Counted from the stretch's first letter, positions 8,345 through 17,351 are shown. The stretch: 64,000 nucleotides of DNA from an uncultured Anaeroplasmataceae bacterium (GCA_934229785.1 CAKQEA010000007.1:23653-87652), one strand, 5' to 3'. Notes: generated by a model from the letters alone, not told the origin. Made by a program: numbers and translations.

Positions 8345-9556
8345 ATGAAAAAATTATTTAAAGTATTTTGGAAGTACAGATTTTTTGTACTTATTTTTAC
8401 AGTTGTTGGTTTTTTAGTTGGTTTTTTTATAACTGAATTTGTTGTTAATAATAATTTTAGTTTTTATGAACTAACAATTGAAAGTGATAGCCATCCTATT
8501 ATTTATTATAATGATGATAGATTTAATGATATTTTTAGTGAAATTGATGATTATAATAAGAATTTAACTTCAGGTCAAAAAAAAATCAGCTATGCGGTAA
8601 TTGATTATTCTAAAATGATTAAAAAAACAAGAATTGAAGAAAATGGTGATAGAACCTATACCCTAAAAATTCCTAAAAAATATTTTTTGACTAGTTTTAA
8701 AACGTCAAATGGTGAAATTAATGATGGTAGTAGGAGATGTGAGAATTATTTTAAATTAATTTTTTCGTATATTCCTGAGGCAACTATTATTTCTAATCCT
8801 ACTGTTATGATAGTTGGTGCTTTTAATTCATACTATGTTGGTCTTACAACATCACTTTGTATGTTTGTTGTAGCAATGGCATTTTTGTTAGTAGTAAATA
8901 AATCTAGGAATCCATATTTACTTGAGGACATTCATGATAATGAGCTTATATTTAAATATCCTTTTAATAAAAAATATTTTACATTAGCTTTTAATGAATT
9001 TTCAACTGTTAAAAAGCTTTGTGGCATAGCAACGATGTTTGCTATTATGTTTGCTTGTAAGGCAATAAAAGTTCCATCTGGCTTTGCTGGACTTGGAATA
9101 GGTATAACGTATTTAATATTTTCAACAATTGGTATGGTTTATGGACCGATTGTTGGAATAGTTATTGGACTTTTAAGTGACACGTTAGGATATTTTGTAT
9201 TTCCATCTGGTGGACCATTTTTCCCAGGGTATATGATAAATGCTATGCTTTCAGGCTTTATGTATGGTTTATGTTTTTACAGAACTAAGGTTACTTTTAC
9301 GAAGTGCTTGTATGCAAGATTATTTGTAAATTTAATTGTCAATGTTCTTTTAGGTTCTTTTTGGATGGGTATTCTTTATAATTGGAGTATGGAAGCTGTT
9401 TTTAATTATATGCTCATAATTTCATTACCTAAAAATTTAGTTTATTTATTACCTCAGTCAATTATTCTTTATATTTTCTTAAAGGCTGTTGCTAGAGCTT
9501 TTTTTGCGATGGGGTTAATTGATGAAAGAGTGGCAGATCATATTTCTTTAATTTAA
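8345..9556 (+). CDS. folT: Folate-family ECF transporter S component (FolT-like) with N-terminal membrane extension
   Basis: The C-terminal half (about residues 225-400) is a hydrophobic S-component of an energy-coupling-factor vitamin transporter. Segments such as GIATMFAIMFACKAI, GFAGLGIGITYLIF and LGSFWMGILYNWS fit the folate family. The upstream THF riboswitch supports folate as substrate. The protein is about 403 residues, roughly twice a normal S component. The extra part has a TM helix (about 11-33), about 120 polar residues and a second TM helix (about 155-182), a topology like Wzz/chain-length-determinant proteins. ATG 8345 follows GGAGG; reading the frame further upstream would run into the riboswitch. 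No ECF A/A'/T genes are nearby, so shared energising subunits elsewhere are expected. Confidence 0.87.
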   Translation: MKKLFKVFWKYRFFVLIFTVVGFLVGFFITEFVVNNNFSFYELTIESDSHPIIYYNDDRFNDIFSEIDDYNKNLTSGQKKISYAVIDYSKMIKKTRIEENGDRTYTLKIPKKYFLTSFKTSNGEINDGSRRCENYFKLIFSYIPEATIISNPTVMIVGAFNSYYVGLTTSLCMFVVAMAFLLVVNKSRNPYLLEDIHDNELIFKYPFNKKYFTLAFNEFSTVKKLCGIATMFAIMFACKAIKVPSGFAGLGIGITYLIFSTIGMVYGPIVGIVIGLLSDTLGYFVFPSGGPFFPGYMINAMLSGFMYGLCFYRTKVTFTKCLYARLFVNLIVNVLLGSFWMGILYNWSMEAVFNYMLIISLPKNLVYLLPQSIILYIFLKAVARAFFAMGLIDERVADHISLI

Positions 9557-9597
9557 CATAGATGATGTTAATTTACTTTTTTTCTATAAAAAAATGA

Positions 9598-9626
9598 TTG
9601 TATTTTACTGTTTTTAATTGTATAAT
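9598..9626 (+). promoter_or_regulatory. Promoter of the SAM-riboswitch operon
   Basis: TTGTAT at 9598-9603 and TATAAT at 9621-9626 are separated by 17 bases, placing the start of transcription at the base of the riboswitch. Confidence 0.85.
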
Positions 9627-9632
9627 CTTAAT

Positions 9633-9755
9633 GTCATAAAGAGAAGGGGAAAGACAAGCTTGATGATCCTTCAGCAACCTGCAATAAGCAAGGTGCTAAT
9701 ACTTGGTTGATGGCGAAACTGAATTTTATGCCATCCGTTTGGGTGGCTTTTTTTT
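9633..9755 (+). ncRNA. SAM-I (S-box) riboswitch with terminator expression platform
   Basis: The aptamer shows AAAGAGAAGGGGA (kink-turn side), GATGATCCTTCAGCAACC and AGGTGCTAA, all S-box landmarks in the right order. P1 pairs GTCAT 9633-9637 with ATGGC 9710-9714. The same 3' strand (GATGGC, 9709-9714) can pair perfectly with GCCATC 9730-9735, forming an antiterminator. Otherwise GCCATCC 9730-9736 and GGGTGGC 9741-9747 form a terminator followed by eight T. SAM binding should hold P1 and allow termination. Downstream are priA, fmt and finally metK, so the operon is predicted to be off when SAM is plentiful. Confidence 0.95.
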
Positions 9756-9769
9756 AAGGCGGTGAGGGA

Positions 9770-12094
9770 ATGATTGCTGAGGTTATTGTTGATATATCTA
9801 GTAAGCAGGTTAACAGAAGCTTTGACTATATTATTCCTTCAGAGCTTGAAGGAATAATAGCTGTAGGCTATAGAGTTAGAGTTCCTTTTGGAAGATTACA
9901 AAGATTAGGCTTTATTGTTAAGATAAAAGAAAAATCTGATTATTTAGTTAAGCTTAAAGAAATCAGTGAGGTCATTGATGTATATCCTGTTTTAAGTAAT
10001 GAGTTTATTGAAATTGGTAAATATATTGCTGAAAATAATTTTTCTTTTTATTCAACTGCTTATCAAACTATGATTCCTACAGCACTTAAAATTAAATATC
10101 AAAAGGTTGCTAGAGTTCTAAACAAGGATAAAATTTCAAGTGAATGTCTTAGTTTGTTTAAAAAAGATGAAATTAAATTGAATTCAGTTCCTACTGATAA
10201 AATGCATTTAATTTATGAAGAGGTAAAAAAATATAATGTTGTGTTGGATACAATTATTCATAAAAAAAAGGATTCTAATTTAATTTCCTTCGTAAAAATT
10301 AAGGATTCTCTTGTTAAGCCATCTAGTAAAAAAGGAGAACAGCTTTTAGATTATTTACTTGAACTTGATGATGAAATTGAACTATCTATTTTGATAGATG
10401 ATTGTGGATTTTCAAAGGGTGTTATAGAAACGCTATGTAAGCTTGGTGCTATTGAAATTTTTACTAAGGAAATTATTCCTCATAATGATAATAAAAATGT
10501 TATTGATAGTAAAAATGTTATGCTTAATGAATCTCAAAAGGAAGCCTATGACTCAATTGTTATGAATAAAAGTGATACCTATTTACTTCATGGTGTTACA
10601 GGTAGCGGTAAGACAGAAATATATATGCGACTTATTGAAGATGTCTTAAAATCAAATAAAACCGCTATTATGTTAGTTCCTGAAATCTCGTTGACACCTC
10701 AAATAACAGGATTATTTTTAGCTAGATTTTCTTCTAATGTAGCAATCCTACATTCACGTTTAACTCAGGTTGAAAAGTACAATGAATGGAAGAAAATTTA
10801 TAATAAAGATGTTCGTATTGTTATTGGCGCAAGATCAGCAATTTTTGCTCCACTTGATAATTTAGGTATCATTATAATTGATGAATGTCATGAGTCCTCC
10901 TATGTTCAGCAAAATAATCCTAAGTATAATGCTTTAGAAATTGCTCATCTTCGTTCTATAAATCATAATTGTCCTTTAATATTAGGCAGTGCAACGCCTA
11001 ATGTAATTGATTATTATAAGGCAACAAATGGCGAATATAAGCTTTTGGAATTACCATTTAGAGCTAATGGTAAGCCATTGCCTAAATCGATAGTTGTAGA
11101 TTTGAAGGAAGAACTTAAAAATGGTAATAGAAGTGTTTTTTCTAAAAAATTACAAACTATGCTAAACGAAACCTATAGTCGTGGCGAGCAATCGATTTTG
11201 TTTTTAAATAGACGAGGATTTGCTTCATTTGTTATGTGTAGAAGCTGTGGCAGTGTTGTTAAATGTCCGCATTGTGATATTTCCTTAACTTATCACGCTT
11301 CAACTCAAACGTTAAAATGTCATTATTGTGGTTATACTCAGTCAAATGTTAGTAGATGCTATAATTGTGGATCTGATAAAATTAGATTTGTTGGTAGTGG
11401 AACTGAAAAAATATATGATGAAGCTAAAAGATTGTTACCTGATGCTAAAATTCTAAGGATGGATATGGATACAACATCTAAAATATCTGATTACGAGGAG
11501 CTTTTTTATAAGTTTAAAAATCATGAAGCAGATGTTTTAATTGGAACACAAATGGTAACAAAGGGTCTTGATTTTGAAAATGTAACATTAGTAGGAGTTT
11601 TAAATGCGGATTTGGCTTTATCATATCCAACCTATGATGCTTCAATGGTTGCCTATAATTTAATTGAGCAGGTATCAGGACGAGCTGGTAGAAAGGATAA
11701 GGATGGAACGGTTATAATCCAAACCTATAATCCTGATAATTATGTTATTATATGTGCTAAAAATCATGATTATGATTCATTTTATAAGCATGAGATTCAA
11801 AATAGAAAATTGACAATGATGCCTCCTTTTTCAATGCTTGTTGAAATTGTTGTTTCATCTAAAAATAAAGCTTTAGCTAAACGTGAGGCCATACATATTG
11901 TTGAAGACTTAAAAATACATTCAAATTCTATTATATTAGGACCAGCCGAGGCAATGATTTTTAAGAAAAATGATATTTATAGCTATACGATTCAAATTCA
12001 AGCAACTGATGATGAGGTTTTAAAAAGAATAAGAGAAATATATCCTATGTATCAAACCAATAAGGATATTAATTTATCTATTACAAGGACGTGA
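9770..12094 (+). CDS. priA: Primosomal protein N' (replication-restart helicase PriA)
   Basis: A DEAH-type 3'-5' helicase that reloads DnaB at stalled forks. It has 774 residues, in the usual 730-810 range. The N-terminal DNA-binding domain starts IAEVIVDISSKQVNRSFDY. Walker A is GVTGSGKTE (about residues 275-283) and Walker B is DECH at 371-374. Eight zinc-binding cysteines (CxxCG, CxxC, CxxCG, CxxCG) lie around 490-535. It is the first gene after the SAM-I riboswitch, preceded by GGTGAGGG. The fmt gene starts five bases after its stop. priA-fmt adjacency is common in Firmicutes, but placement behind a SAM riboswitch together with metK is unusual. Confidence 0.96.
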   Translation: MIAEVIVDISSKQVNRSFDYIIPSELEGIIAVGYRVRVPFGRLQRLGFIVKIKEKSDYLVKLKEISEVIDVYPVLSNEFIEIGKYIAENNFSFYSTAYQTMIPTALKIKYQKVARVLNKDKISSECLSLFKKDEIKLNSVPTDKMHLIYEEVKKYNVVLDTIIHKKKDSNLISFVKIKDSLVKPSSKKGEQLLDYLLELDDEIELSILIDDCGFSKGVIETLCKLGAIEIFTKEIIPHNDNKNVIDSKNVMLNESQKEAYDSIVMNKSDTYLLHGVTGSGKTEIYMRLIEDVLKSNKTAIMLVPEISLTPQITGLFLARFSSNVAILHSRLTQVEKYNEWKKIYNKDVRIVIGARSAIFAPLDNLGIIIIDECHESSYVQQNNPKYNALEIAHLRSINHNCPLILGSATPNVIDYYKATNGEYKLLELPFRANGKPLPKSIVVDLKEELKNGNRSVFSKKLQTMLNETYSRGEQSILFLNRRGFASFVMCRSCGSVVKCPHCDISLTYHASTQTLKCHYCGYTQSNVSRCYNCGSDKIRFVGSGTEKIYDEAKRLLPDAKILRMDMDTTSKISDYEELFYKFKNHEADVLIGTQMVTKGLDFENVTLVGVLNADLALSYPTYDASMVAYNLIEQVSGRAGRKDKDGTVIIQTYNPDNYVIICAKNHDYDSFYKHEIQNRKLTMMPPFSMLVEIVVSSKNKALAKREAIHIVEDLKIHSNSIILGPAEAMIFKKNDIYSYTIQIQATDDEVLKRIREIYPMYQTNKDINLSITRT

Positions 12095-12098
12095 GATT

Positions 12099-13013
12099 AT
12101 GAAAATTGTTTTTATGGGAACACCTATGTTTGCTGTGCCATCATTAAAGGCACTAAATGAGAAGTATGATGTTGTAATGGTTGTTTCTCAGCCTAATAGG
12201 GTTAAGAAAAAGGGTGTTTTTGTTGATACTTGTGTTGCTAAATGTGCTAAGGAATTGAATTTGAATTTGTTTCAACCTGAAAATATTAAAGATGAAATCG
12301 ATAAATTTTTAAGTATAGAGGCTGATTGCTTGGTTACAGCTGCATATGGACAATATATTCCTACAAAAATTTTAAATCATTTTAAAAAATGCATTAATGT
12401 TCATGGTTCAATTTTACCATATCATAGAGGTGGTGCTCCTATCCAAAGAGCAATAATGGAGGGAGATAGTGAAACTGGAGTAACTATTATGGAAATGGCC
12501 AAAAAATTGGATGCCGGAAAAATATATGCAATAGAAAAATGCCCGATTACTTTAGATGATAATGCAACATCAATTTTTGATAAGCTATCAATTATTGGTA
12601 GAAATTTATTGTTAAATACAATTGAAGATATTGTTTCAGGAAAAAATGCTGGTGTAGTCCAAGACGAGGCTAAGGCTACCTATTCACCAAATATTTCTGC
12701 AGGTGAAGAAATAATCAATTTAAATAAAAATAGTTTAGATATTATTCATCAAATTCAAGGACTTGCCTATGATCCAGGTGCATATTTACTAGTTAATGAT
12801 GTTAAGCTTAAGGTATTTAAGGCTCAAGCTATTGATTATGATGGGTGCGAAGTACCAGGTACAGTTTTAGTAACTAAGAAAAAAATAGTTATAAAAACAA
12901 AAGATAGTGCCATTGAGTTACTAGAGGTGTTATATCCTGGTAAAAAAATAATGAGTGGAAATGCATTTTCAAATGGTCAAAAGATTTTTAATGTTGGAGA
13001 TGTTTTGATTTAA
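12099..13013 (+). CDS. fmt: Methionyl-tRNA formyltransferase
   Basis: This enzyme formylates the initiator Met-tRNA with 10-formyl-THF. It has 304 residues, the usual size. The N-terminal formyltransferase domain shows the catalytic Asn100-Val-His102 and HGSILPYHRGGAPIQ, with Asp138 as the third catalytic residue. A C-terminal OB-type tRNA-binding domain follows (about 205-304). It is the second cistron of the SAM-riboswitch operon, which links methionine status to initiator formylation. It also needs folate, whose uptake gene is the preceding riboswitch-controlled gene. No defects were seen. Confidence 0.96.
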   Translation: MKIVFMGTPMFAVPSLKALNEKYDVVMVVSQPNRVKKKGVFVDTCVAKCAKELNLNLFQPENIKDEIDKFLSIEADCLVTAAYGQYIPTKILNHFKKCINVHGSILPYHRGGAPIQRAIMEGDSETGVTIMEMAKKLDAGKIYAIEKCPITLDDNATSIFDKLSIIGRNLLLNTIEDIVSGKNAGVVQDEAKATYSPNISAGEEIINLNKNSLDIIHQIQGLAYDPGAYLLVNDVKLKVFKAQAIDYDGCEVPGTVLVTKKKIVIKTKDSAIELLEVLYPGKKIMSGNAFSNGQKIFNVGDVLI

Positions 13014-13076
13014 TTAGATTATTTATTAAAAAATAATATAATTTATGATAAAATTGTCTTTAAAGAAGGTGATAGG

Positions 13077-14393
13077 TTGTCAATTTCTGATATAAAACAA
13101 AAAATTCAATCAAAATTAAAAAATAGTACCTTCTTTTCTAGCCGCTTTGGATTTGAAAGTGGAATAGATATTGCCAATGATAATGAGGTTTTATATAGAA
13201 AAAATGTTGTAATAAAAAATATAATTGTTTTAGTAAACCTTGTATATACAATTATTTTTACAATTATTTCGATTGATGAACCATCGAATTGGTTATTAAC
13301 TGTTTTATTATTTCCAATCACCTATATTGTCAACCATGCTTTAGGTAAAATGATAAAAAAGGGACCAGATGATCACAATTCACAGGTTATTGCGATGTAT
13401 GCCTCGTGTTTTTATATGTTTTTATCTGCTGTTATTTTATATATTAAACTTAAATATGGAGAGGCTACATATTTAAAGGAGGCTGGTTATATTCTTTTGT
13501 ATGTTTCGCTTGCTGTATGTGCTTATTATCAGGACAAAAAAATGCTTAAAAATATTTCTATATGGGTTGTTGTTTTAGTAACAATTTTACATTTTACTGT
13601 GACCTATTCAATAGTTTCATCTGATGAGGCTAAAAATGTATTTGTTTTTTTACAAAGCTTTTTTAAATCAACAGAGTTTAGAGATATTTTCATTAGAACA
13701 ATTTTGCTTATCTTATTTATTGTAATTTTGTATATTAATGTAATGATGACTAATTACATGCAGGATGAAAGAAAAAAAGAATTGATTAAAAGACGTCAGG
13801 TTCAAGAGGATTTTACTAATGTAGTTACCGATATATTTAATGTTACATTAAATTCTAAGGATTTATCATTAGATGAAATTCATAATATTGAGATTTTAGC
13901 TTTAATGTCAAAAAAACTAGCATCATTTTTAAGTTTAACACCAGATAAATGTGATGAGATTTATAAATTTACTAGATTACAGGTAGATCATAAAATTCAT
14001 CTTGGTGATAAAGAGTTTTCAACTGACGATGAAAAATTTGAAGCTTTAAGAGAGGAAACAGCGCTAGGTAGTCATCTTATTTCAAGATTACAACTTGAAA
14101 GAAAATGTGATGATATTATTCGTGCCGTTTTTGAGGGCTCAAATAACGATGAATTTGTTCAAAGAATGAGAGAAATTCAAAATAATACAGAATCTCAAAT
14201 TATTTTAATTTGTAATTTATATGTTTCAATGCGTAGTGTTACAGCTTACAAGAAGGCATATAATCATCAAAATACTATGAAGTATATGGAGGAACAATTT
14301 AAAATTTATTTTGATCCAGTTATTTTTGAAAGATTTGTTAGATTTGATAGTGATTTTAAAAAAATTTATGAAGAGGATGAAGAGGAGGAATAG
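13077..14393 (+). CDS. Six-TM membrane protein with degenerate HD-GYP-like C-terminal domain
   Basis: Not confidently assigned to a family. About six membrane helices lie in residues 40-228, followed by a cytoplasmic helical domain (about 235-430). The domain's end, FDPVIFERFVRFDSDF, resembles the last helix of HD-GYP phosphodiesterases, but no HD or GYP catalytic motif is visible. It may therefore be a non-catalytic relative. Translation seems to start at TTG 13077, six bases after AAGGTG; no better ATG exists nearby. It lies in the SAM-riboswitch operon between fmt and a TSCPD protein and ends two bases before the next ATG. An acidic tail (EEDEEEE) closes it. Confidence 0.75.
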   Translation: MSISDIKQKIQSKLKNSTFFSSRFGFESGIDIANDNEVLYRKNVVIKNIIVLVNLVYTIIFTIISIDEPSNWLLTVLLFPITYIVNHALGKMIKKGPDDHNSQVIAMYASCFYMFLSAVILYIKLKYGEATYLKEAGYILLYVSLAVCAYYQDKKMLKNISIWVVVLVTILHFTVTYSIVSSDEAKNVFVFLQSFFKSTEFRDIFIRTILLILFIVILYINVMMTNYMQDERKKELIKRRQVQEDFTNVVTDIFNVTLNSKDLSLDEIHNIEILALMSKKLASFLSLTPDKCDEIYKFTRLQVDHKIHLGDKEFSTDDEKFEALREETALGSHLISRLQLERKCDDIIRAVFEGSNNDEFVQRMREIQNNTESQIILICNLYVSMRSVTAYKKAYNHQNTMKYMEEQFKIYFDPVIFERFVRFDSDFKKIYEEDEEEE

Positions 14394-14395
14394 CT

Positions 14396-14641
14396 ATGGA
14401 TTATGAGTATATAACAAGTGGAACATGCTCAAAAAAGATTAACTTTACCATTGATGAAGAAGGTAAAGTTCACAATGTTAGCTTTTTAGGTGGCTGTAAT
14501 GGTAATTTAAAGGCTATAGGAAAATTAGTAGAAGGAATGGATGCAAAAAAGGTAATCTCTATTTTAGAGGGAAATACTTGTGGAATGCGTCCAACAAGCT
14601 GTGCTGATCAGCTTGCAAAAGCGTTAAAGGAGAGAATATAA
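14396..14641 (+). CDS. TSCPD domain protein
   Basis: A small 81-residue protein made of one TSCPD-type domain, also found at the end of some class II ribonucleotide reductases. Visible are GTCSKKINF near the N-terminus, [14 protein letters not shown], and [17 protein letters not shown] at the end, with conserved cysteines that could bind metal. Stand-alone versions are common in Firmicutes and lack a known function. Its stop overlaps the metK ATG by one base (TAATG), and it begins two bases after the preceding gene, so all are tightly coupled. Confidence 0.85.
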   Translation: MDYEYITSGTCSKKINFTIDEEGKVHNVSFLGGCNGNLKAIGKLVEGMDAKKVISILEGNTCGMRPTSCADQLAKALKERI

Positions 14642-15792
14642 TGAGAAAATTTTTTACATCTGAATCTGTAACAGAAGGACATCCTGATAAGATTGCTGAC
14701 CAAATTAGTGATGCAATATTGGATGATATTTTAGCACATGATCCTAATGGACGTGTTGCTTGCGAAACGATTTGTACAACTGGAATGGTAATGGTTTTTG
14801 GTGAAATAACTACAAATCATTATGTTGACGTTCAAAAAATAGTAAGAGATACTGTAAGTGAAATAGGATATGTACGTGGTAAATATGGCTTTGATGCTGA
14901 TAATTTAGCAGTTTTAACTGCTATTGATCCACAATCACCAGATATTGCAATGGGTGTTGATGAGCATGATGAGCATGAGCAGGGTGCTGGAGATCAAGGA
15001 ATTATGTTTGGATATGCTTGTGATGAAACTAAAGAATATATGCCAATGGCCATAACTTTAGCACATAAGCTTGCTAAAAAATTAACTGATGTTCGTAAAA
15101 ATGGTACTTTAAAGTATTTACGTCCTGATGGAAAAACTCAAGTAACAGTTGAATATGATGATAATATGAAGGTTAAAAGAATTGATACTATCTTGATTTC
15201 AACTCAGCATTCACCTGATGTTGATATGGCTACATTGGCTAAAGATATTAAAAAGTATGTTGTTGATGAAATTGTGCCTCAAGATTTAGTTGATTCTGAT
15301 ACTAAATACTTATTTAACCCAACAGGTAGATTTGTAGTTGGTGGACCAGCTGGAGATAGCGGTTTAACAGGTAGAAAGATTATTGTTGACACATATGGTG
15401 GTGCTGCTTGTCATGGTGGTGGAGCATTCTCTGGTAAGGATCCATCTAAGGTTGACCGTTCAGCTTCATATATGGCTCGTTATATTGCTAAAAATGTTGT
15501 TTCGGCAGGATTATGCAAAAAGTGTCAAATTCAATTGTCTTATGCAATTGGTGTAGCTCATCCTACATCTATTCTTGTTGATACTTTTGGCACTTCAACT
15601 ATTTCTGAGGAGAAAATTGCAAATGCAATTTCTAAGGTTTTTGATTTAACTCCAAAGGGAATTATTAAGTCATTAGATTTAAAGCGCCCAATTTATAAGC
15701 AAACAGCTGCTTATGGTCATTTTGGTAGAACAGATATTGACCTTCCTTGGGAGCATTTAGATAAGATAGAAGAAATAAAGAAAAATTTATAA
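14641..15792 (+). CDS. metK: S-adenosylmethionine synthetase
   Basis: MetK makes SAM from methionine and ATP. It has 383 residues, near the usual 385-400. The N-terminal methionine/ATP motif is EGHPDK (residues 13-18), and the phosphate loop [17 protein letters not shown] is at about 259-275. The [12 protein letters not shown] hexapeptide-type motif lies near 117-128. It is the last cistron of the operon governed by the SAM-I riboswitch more than 4.8 kb upstream, giving direct feedback by its product. A terminator follows the stop. Confidence 0.98.
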   Translation: MRKFFTSESVTEGHPDKIADQISDAILDDILAHDPNGRVACETICTTGMVMVFGEITTNHYVDVQKIVRDTVSEIGYVRGKYGFDADNLAVLTAIDPQSPDIAMGVDEHDEHEQGAGDQGIMFGYACDETKEYMPMAITLAHKLAKKLTDVRKNGTLKYLRPDGKTQVTVEYDDNMKVKRIDTILISTQHSPDVDMATLAKDIKKYVVDEIVPQDLVDSDTKYLFNPTGRFVVGGPAGDSGLTGRKIIVDTYGGAACHGGGAFSGKDPSKVDRSASYMARYIAKNVVSAGLCKKCQIQLSYAIGVAHPTSILVDTFGTSTISEEKIANAISKVFDLTPKGIIKSLDLKRPIYKQTAAYGHFGRTDIDLPWEHLDKIEEIKKNL

Positions 15793-15809
15793 TTTAATAT
15801 TTTATGATG

Positions 15810-15850
15810 AAAACTGAAGGTTTTATACACTTTCAGTTTTATTTTTTTTT
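15810..15850 (+). terminator. Terminator after metK
   Basis: The arms AAAACTGAA (15810-15818) and TTCAGTTTT (15832-15840) are followed by a run of T. Confidence 0.85.
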
Positions 15851-15902
15851 TAATATTATCATTTTTTGTAAAAAAAACGTAATTTCTCCCTAATATTATA
15901 TA

Positions 15903-15925
15903 TGAAGGGAATGATATACCCTTCA
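15903..15925 (+). promoter_or_regulatory. Inverted repeat upstream of the small two-gene unit
   Basis: TGAAGGG (15903-15909) and CCCTTCA (15919-15925) form a perfect 7-bp dyad with a nine-base centre. It lies just upstream of the ribosome site GGAGGA, so it could be an operator or a 5' mRNA hairpin. No convincing promoter with correct spacing was seen. Confidence 0.4.
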
Positions 15926-15944
15926 GAAAGTTGGAGGATAAAAT

Positions 15945-16136
15945 ATGCAAGTTATCAATCAAAAAAAGTTAGAAAAATTTGAAAGGAGGTATTATAACCT
16001 ATCTAATCCTTATGCCTTTACTAATAGTAGGTTTATTAAGAAATTTGTTAATGTGTTACTTCATTATGATGTTTCTGTGTTAGCTTTAGCCTTTGATTTA
16101 ATTCATCTTGAGGCTGTTGGAATTTTTTGTAAATGA
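15945..16136 (+). CDS. Small hypothetical protein (63 aa)
   Basis: Not recognised. ATG 15945 is preceded by GGAGGA at good spacing, and the stop overlaps the next gene's start as ATGA, so it is probably a real coupled gene. The product is basic at the N-terminus (KKLEKFERRYYN) and ends with a hydrophobic leucine-rich stretch, FVNVLLHYDVSVLALAFDLIHLEAV, that may be one amphipathic or membrane helix. The location (before hpf-secA) is where comF genes sit in Bacillus, but no ComFA similarity is visible. Confidence 0.55.
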   Translation: MQVINQKKLEKFERRYYNLSNPYAFTNSRFIKKFVNVLLHYDVSVLALAFDLIHLEAVGIFCK

Positions 16137-16468
16137 TTTGCCCTATTTGTAAATGTAAGCATAATTTAAAATTTTATTTATGCAATAATTGTTATAAAAA
16201 ATTTCCAATCAAATTAAACTATTTAAAGCTTTATATGGACGATAAGGTTGTCATAGTGATTTCGTTATTTGAATTTTGTAAGGTTAATCCTCAATACTAC
16301 ATAAATGAATACAATTATATTTTTAATTACTTAAGAAAAAATACCAATTTTTTTGTTGTATGTGATACATCGTTTAAACTTAATGATAGTGGCTATGAAA
16401 TTTTAAATATGATTAGTAAAACCTACAATAAGGATATCTTATATTTGGTTGATTATTTAAAAAAATAG
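16133..16468 (+). CDS. Small zinc-ribbon-like hypothetical protein
   Basis: This 111-residue protein opens with MICPICKCKHNLKFYLCNNC, four cysteines spaced like the zinc finger that begins ComFC-type proteins. It lacks the phosphoribosyltransferase motif of ComFC; the rest is hydrophobic and aromatic with no known motif. It overlaps the upstream gene by four bases (ATGA). The neighbourhood (upstream of hpf and secA) matches the comFC position in Bacillus, so it could be a shrunken ComFC relative. That is inference and the evidence is thin. Confidence 0.55.
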   Translation: MICPICKCKHNLKFYLCNNCYKKFPIKLNYLKLYMDDKVVIVISLFEFCKVNPQYYINEYNYIFNYLRKNTNFFVVCDTSFKLNDSGYEILNMISKTYNKDILYLVDYLKK

Positions 16469-16547
16469 TCGAACTTTTTGTCACTGTTTTTCTTGTAGTT
16501 TATGGGCTTTAAGAGTTATCATTTAAGTGCAACAAGGAGGAATATTT

Positions 16548-16748
16548 ATGTTAGTAGGAAAAGTTAAATGGTTTAATAATGAGAAGGGGTATGGCTTTAT
16601 TGTCAAAGAAAATTATGATGATATTTTTGTTCATTATAGTTCTATTTTAGATGATGGCTTTAAAACCTTAAGTGAAGGGCAGCTAGTTGAATTTGACTTA
16701 GTTGTTGGAGAAAAGGGATTGCAGGCCCAAAACGTTTATAAGATTTAA
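16548..16748 (+). CDS. csp: Cold-shock domain protein
   Basis: A single cold-shock domain of 66 residues that binds single-stranded nucleic acid as an RNA chaperone. RNP1 is KGYGFIV (13-19) and RNP2 is DIFVHY (25-30), preceded by VKWFNNE. ATG 16548 is selected by a perfect AAGGAGG at 16534-16540. The leader is short and no cold-shock-box element was identified. It is followed after 58 bases by hpf, which has its own promoter. Confidence 0.95.
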   Translation: MLVGKVKWFNNEKGYGFIVKENYDDIFVHYSSILDDGFKTLSEGQLVEFDLVVGEKGLQAQNVYKI

Positions 16749-16753
16749 AAGTG

Positions 16754-16782
16754 TTGAAAACGTTTTAGAAAAATGCTATAAT
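16754..16782 (+). promoter_or_regulatory. hpf promoter (extended -10)
   Basis: TTGAAA at 16754-16759 and TATAAT at 16777-16782 have 17-base spacing. A TG dinucleotide one base before the -10 makes it an extended -10. The leader to the ATG is only about 17 bases. Confidence 0.85.
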
Positions 16783-16806
16783 TAAGGTAGTAAAGGAGTG
16801 ATCGAT

Positions 16807-17331
16807 ATGAAATTCGAAATTGTAGGAAAAAATGGTTTTACACCTTCTGATGCAAACAAGGAGTATGTAGAAAAAAAGTTATCTAAGCTTCAGGATTTTC
16901 TAAGTGATTATGATAATGTAACTGCAAGAGTTGTATGCAAGGTATATAAGACTTATCATAAGGTTGAAATCACTATTCCAACTAAAAACATTATATTACG
17001 TGCTGAGGTGATGGAAGATACTTTATATGCTGCTATTGATTCAGCAATCGATAAGCTTGTTAAGCAGGTTCGTAGATATAATGATAAGATTAAGGATAAG
17101 CTTGGAAAGAAAGGTATTAGAAGTTTAGATGTTGATGAACCTCAAACTGAAAAGATTGTTCGTGATAAGCATGTTGACCTTGAACCAATGACTCGTGAAG
17201 AAGCAATCGATCAAATGGAAATGTTAGGACATGATTTCTTTATCTACTTAGATAAGGAGACAAGAAAAACTAATGTTATCTATTTAAGAACTGATGGAGA
17301 TTATGCTGTTATTGAAACAGATACAAAATAG
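16807..17331 (+). CDS. hpf: Ribosome hibernation-promoting factor, long form
   Basis: A 174-residue long-type HPF, which dimerises 70S ribosomes into inactive 100S particles in stationary phase. The N-terminal S30AE domain (about 1-100) begins MKFEIVGKNGFTPSDANKEYVEKKL. The C-terminal dimerisation domain (about 118-174) contains LEPMTREEAIDQMEMLGHDFFIY, typical of the long form. ATG 16807 is chosen because AAGGAG lies eight bases upstream; the in-frame GTG at 16798 is part of that site. hpf immediately before secA is the usual Firmicute arrangement. A terminator separates them. Confidence 0.95.
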   Translation: MKFEIVGKNGFTPSDANKEYVEKKLSKLQDFLSDYDNVTARVVCKVYKTYHKVEITIPTKNIILRAEVMEDTLYAAIDSAIDKLVKQVRRYNDKIKDKLGKKGIRSLDVDEPQTEKIVRDKHVDLEPMTREEAIDQMEMLGHDFFIYLDKETRKTNVIYLRTDGDYAVIETDTK

Positions 17332-17351
17332 TCAAAAATAGTTTTATAAAT

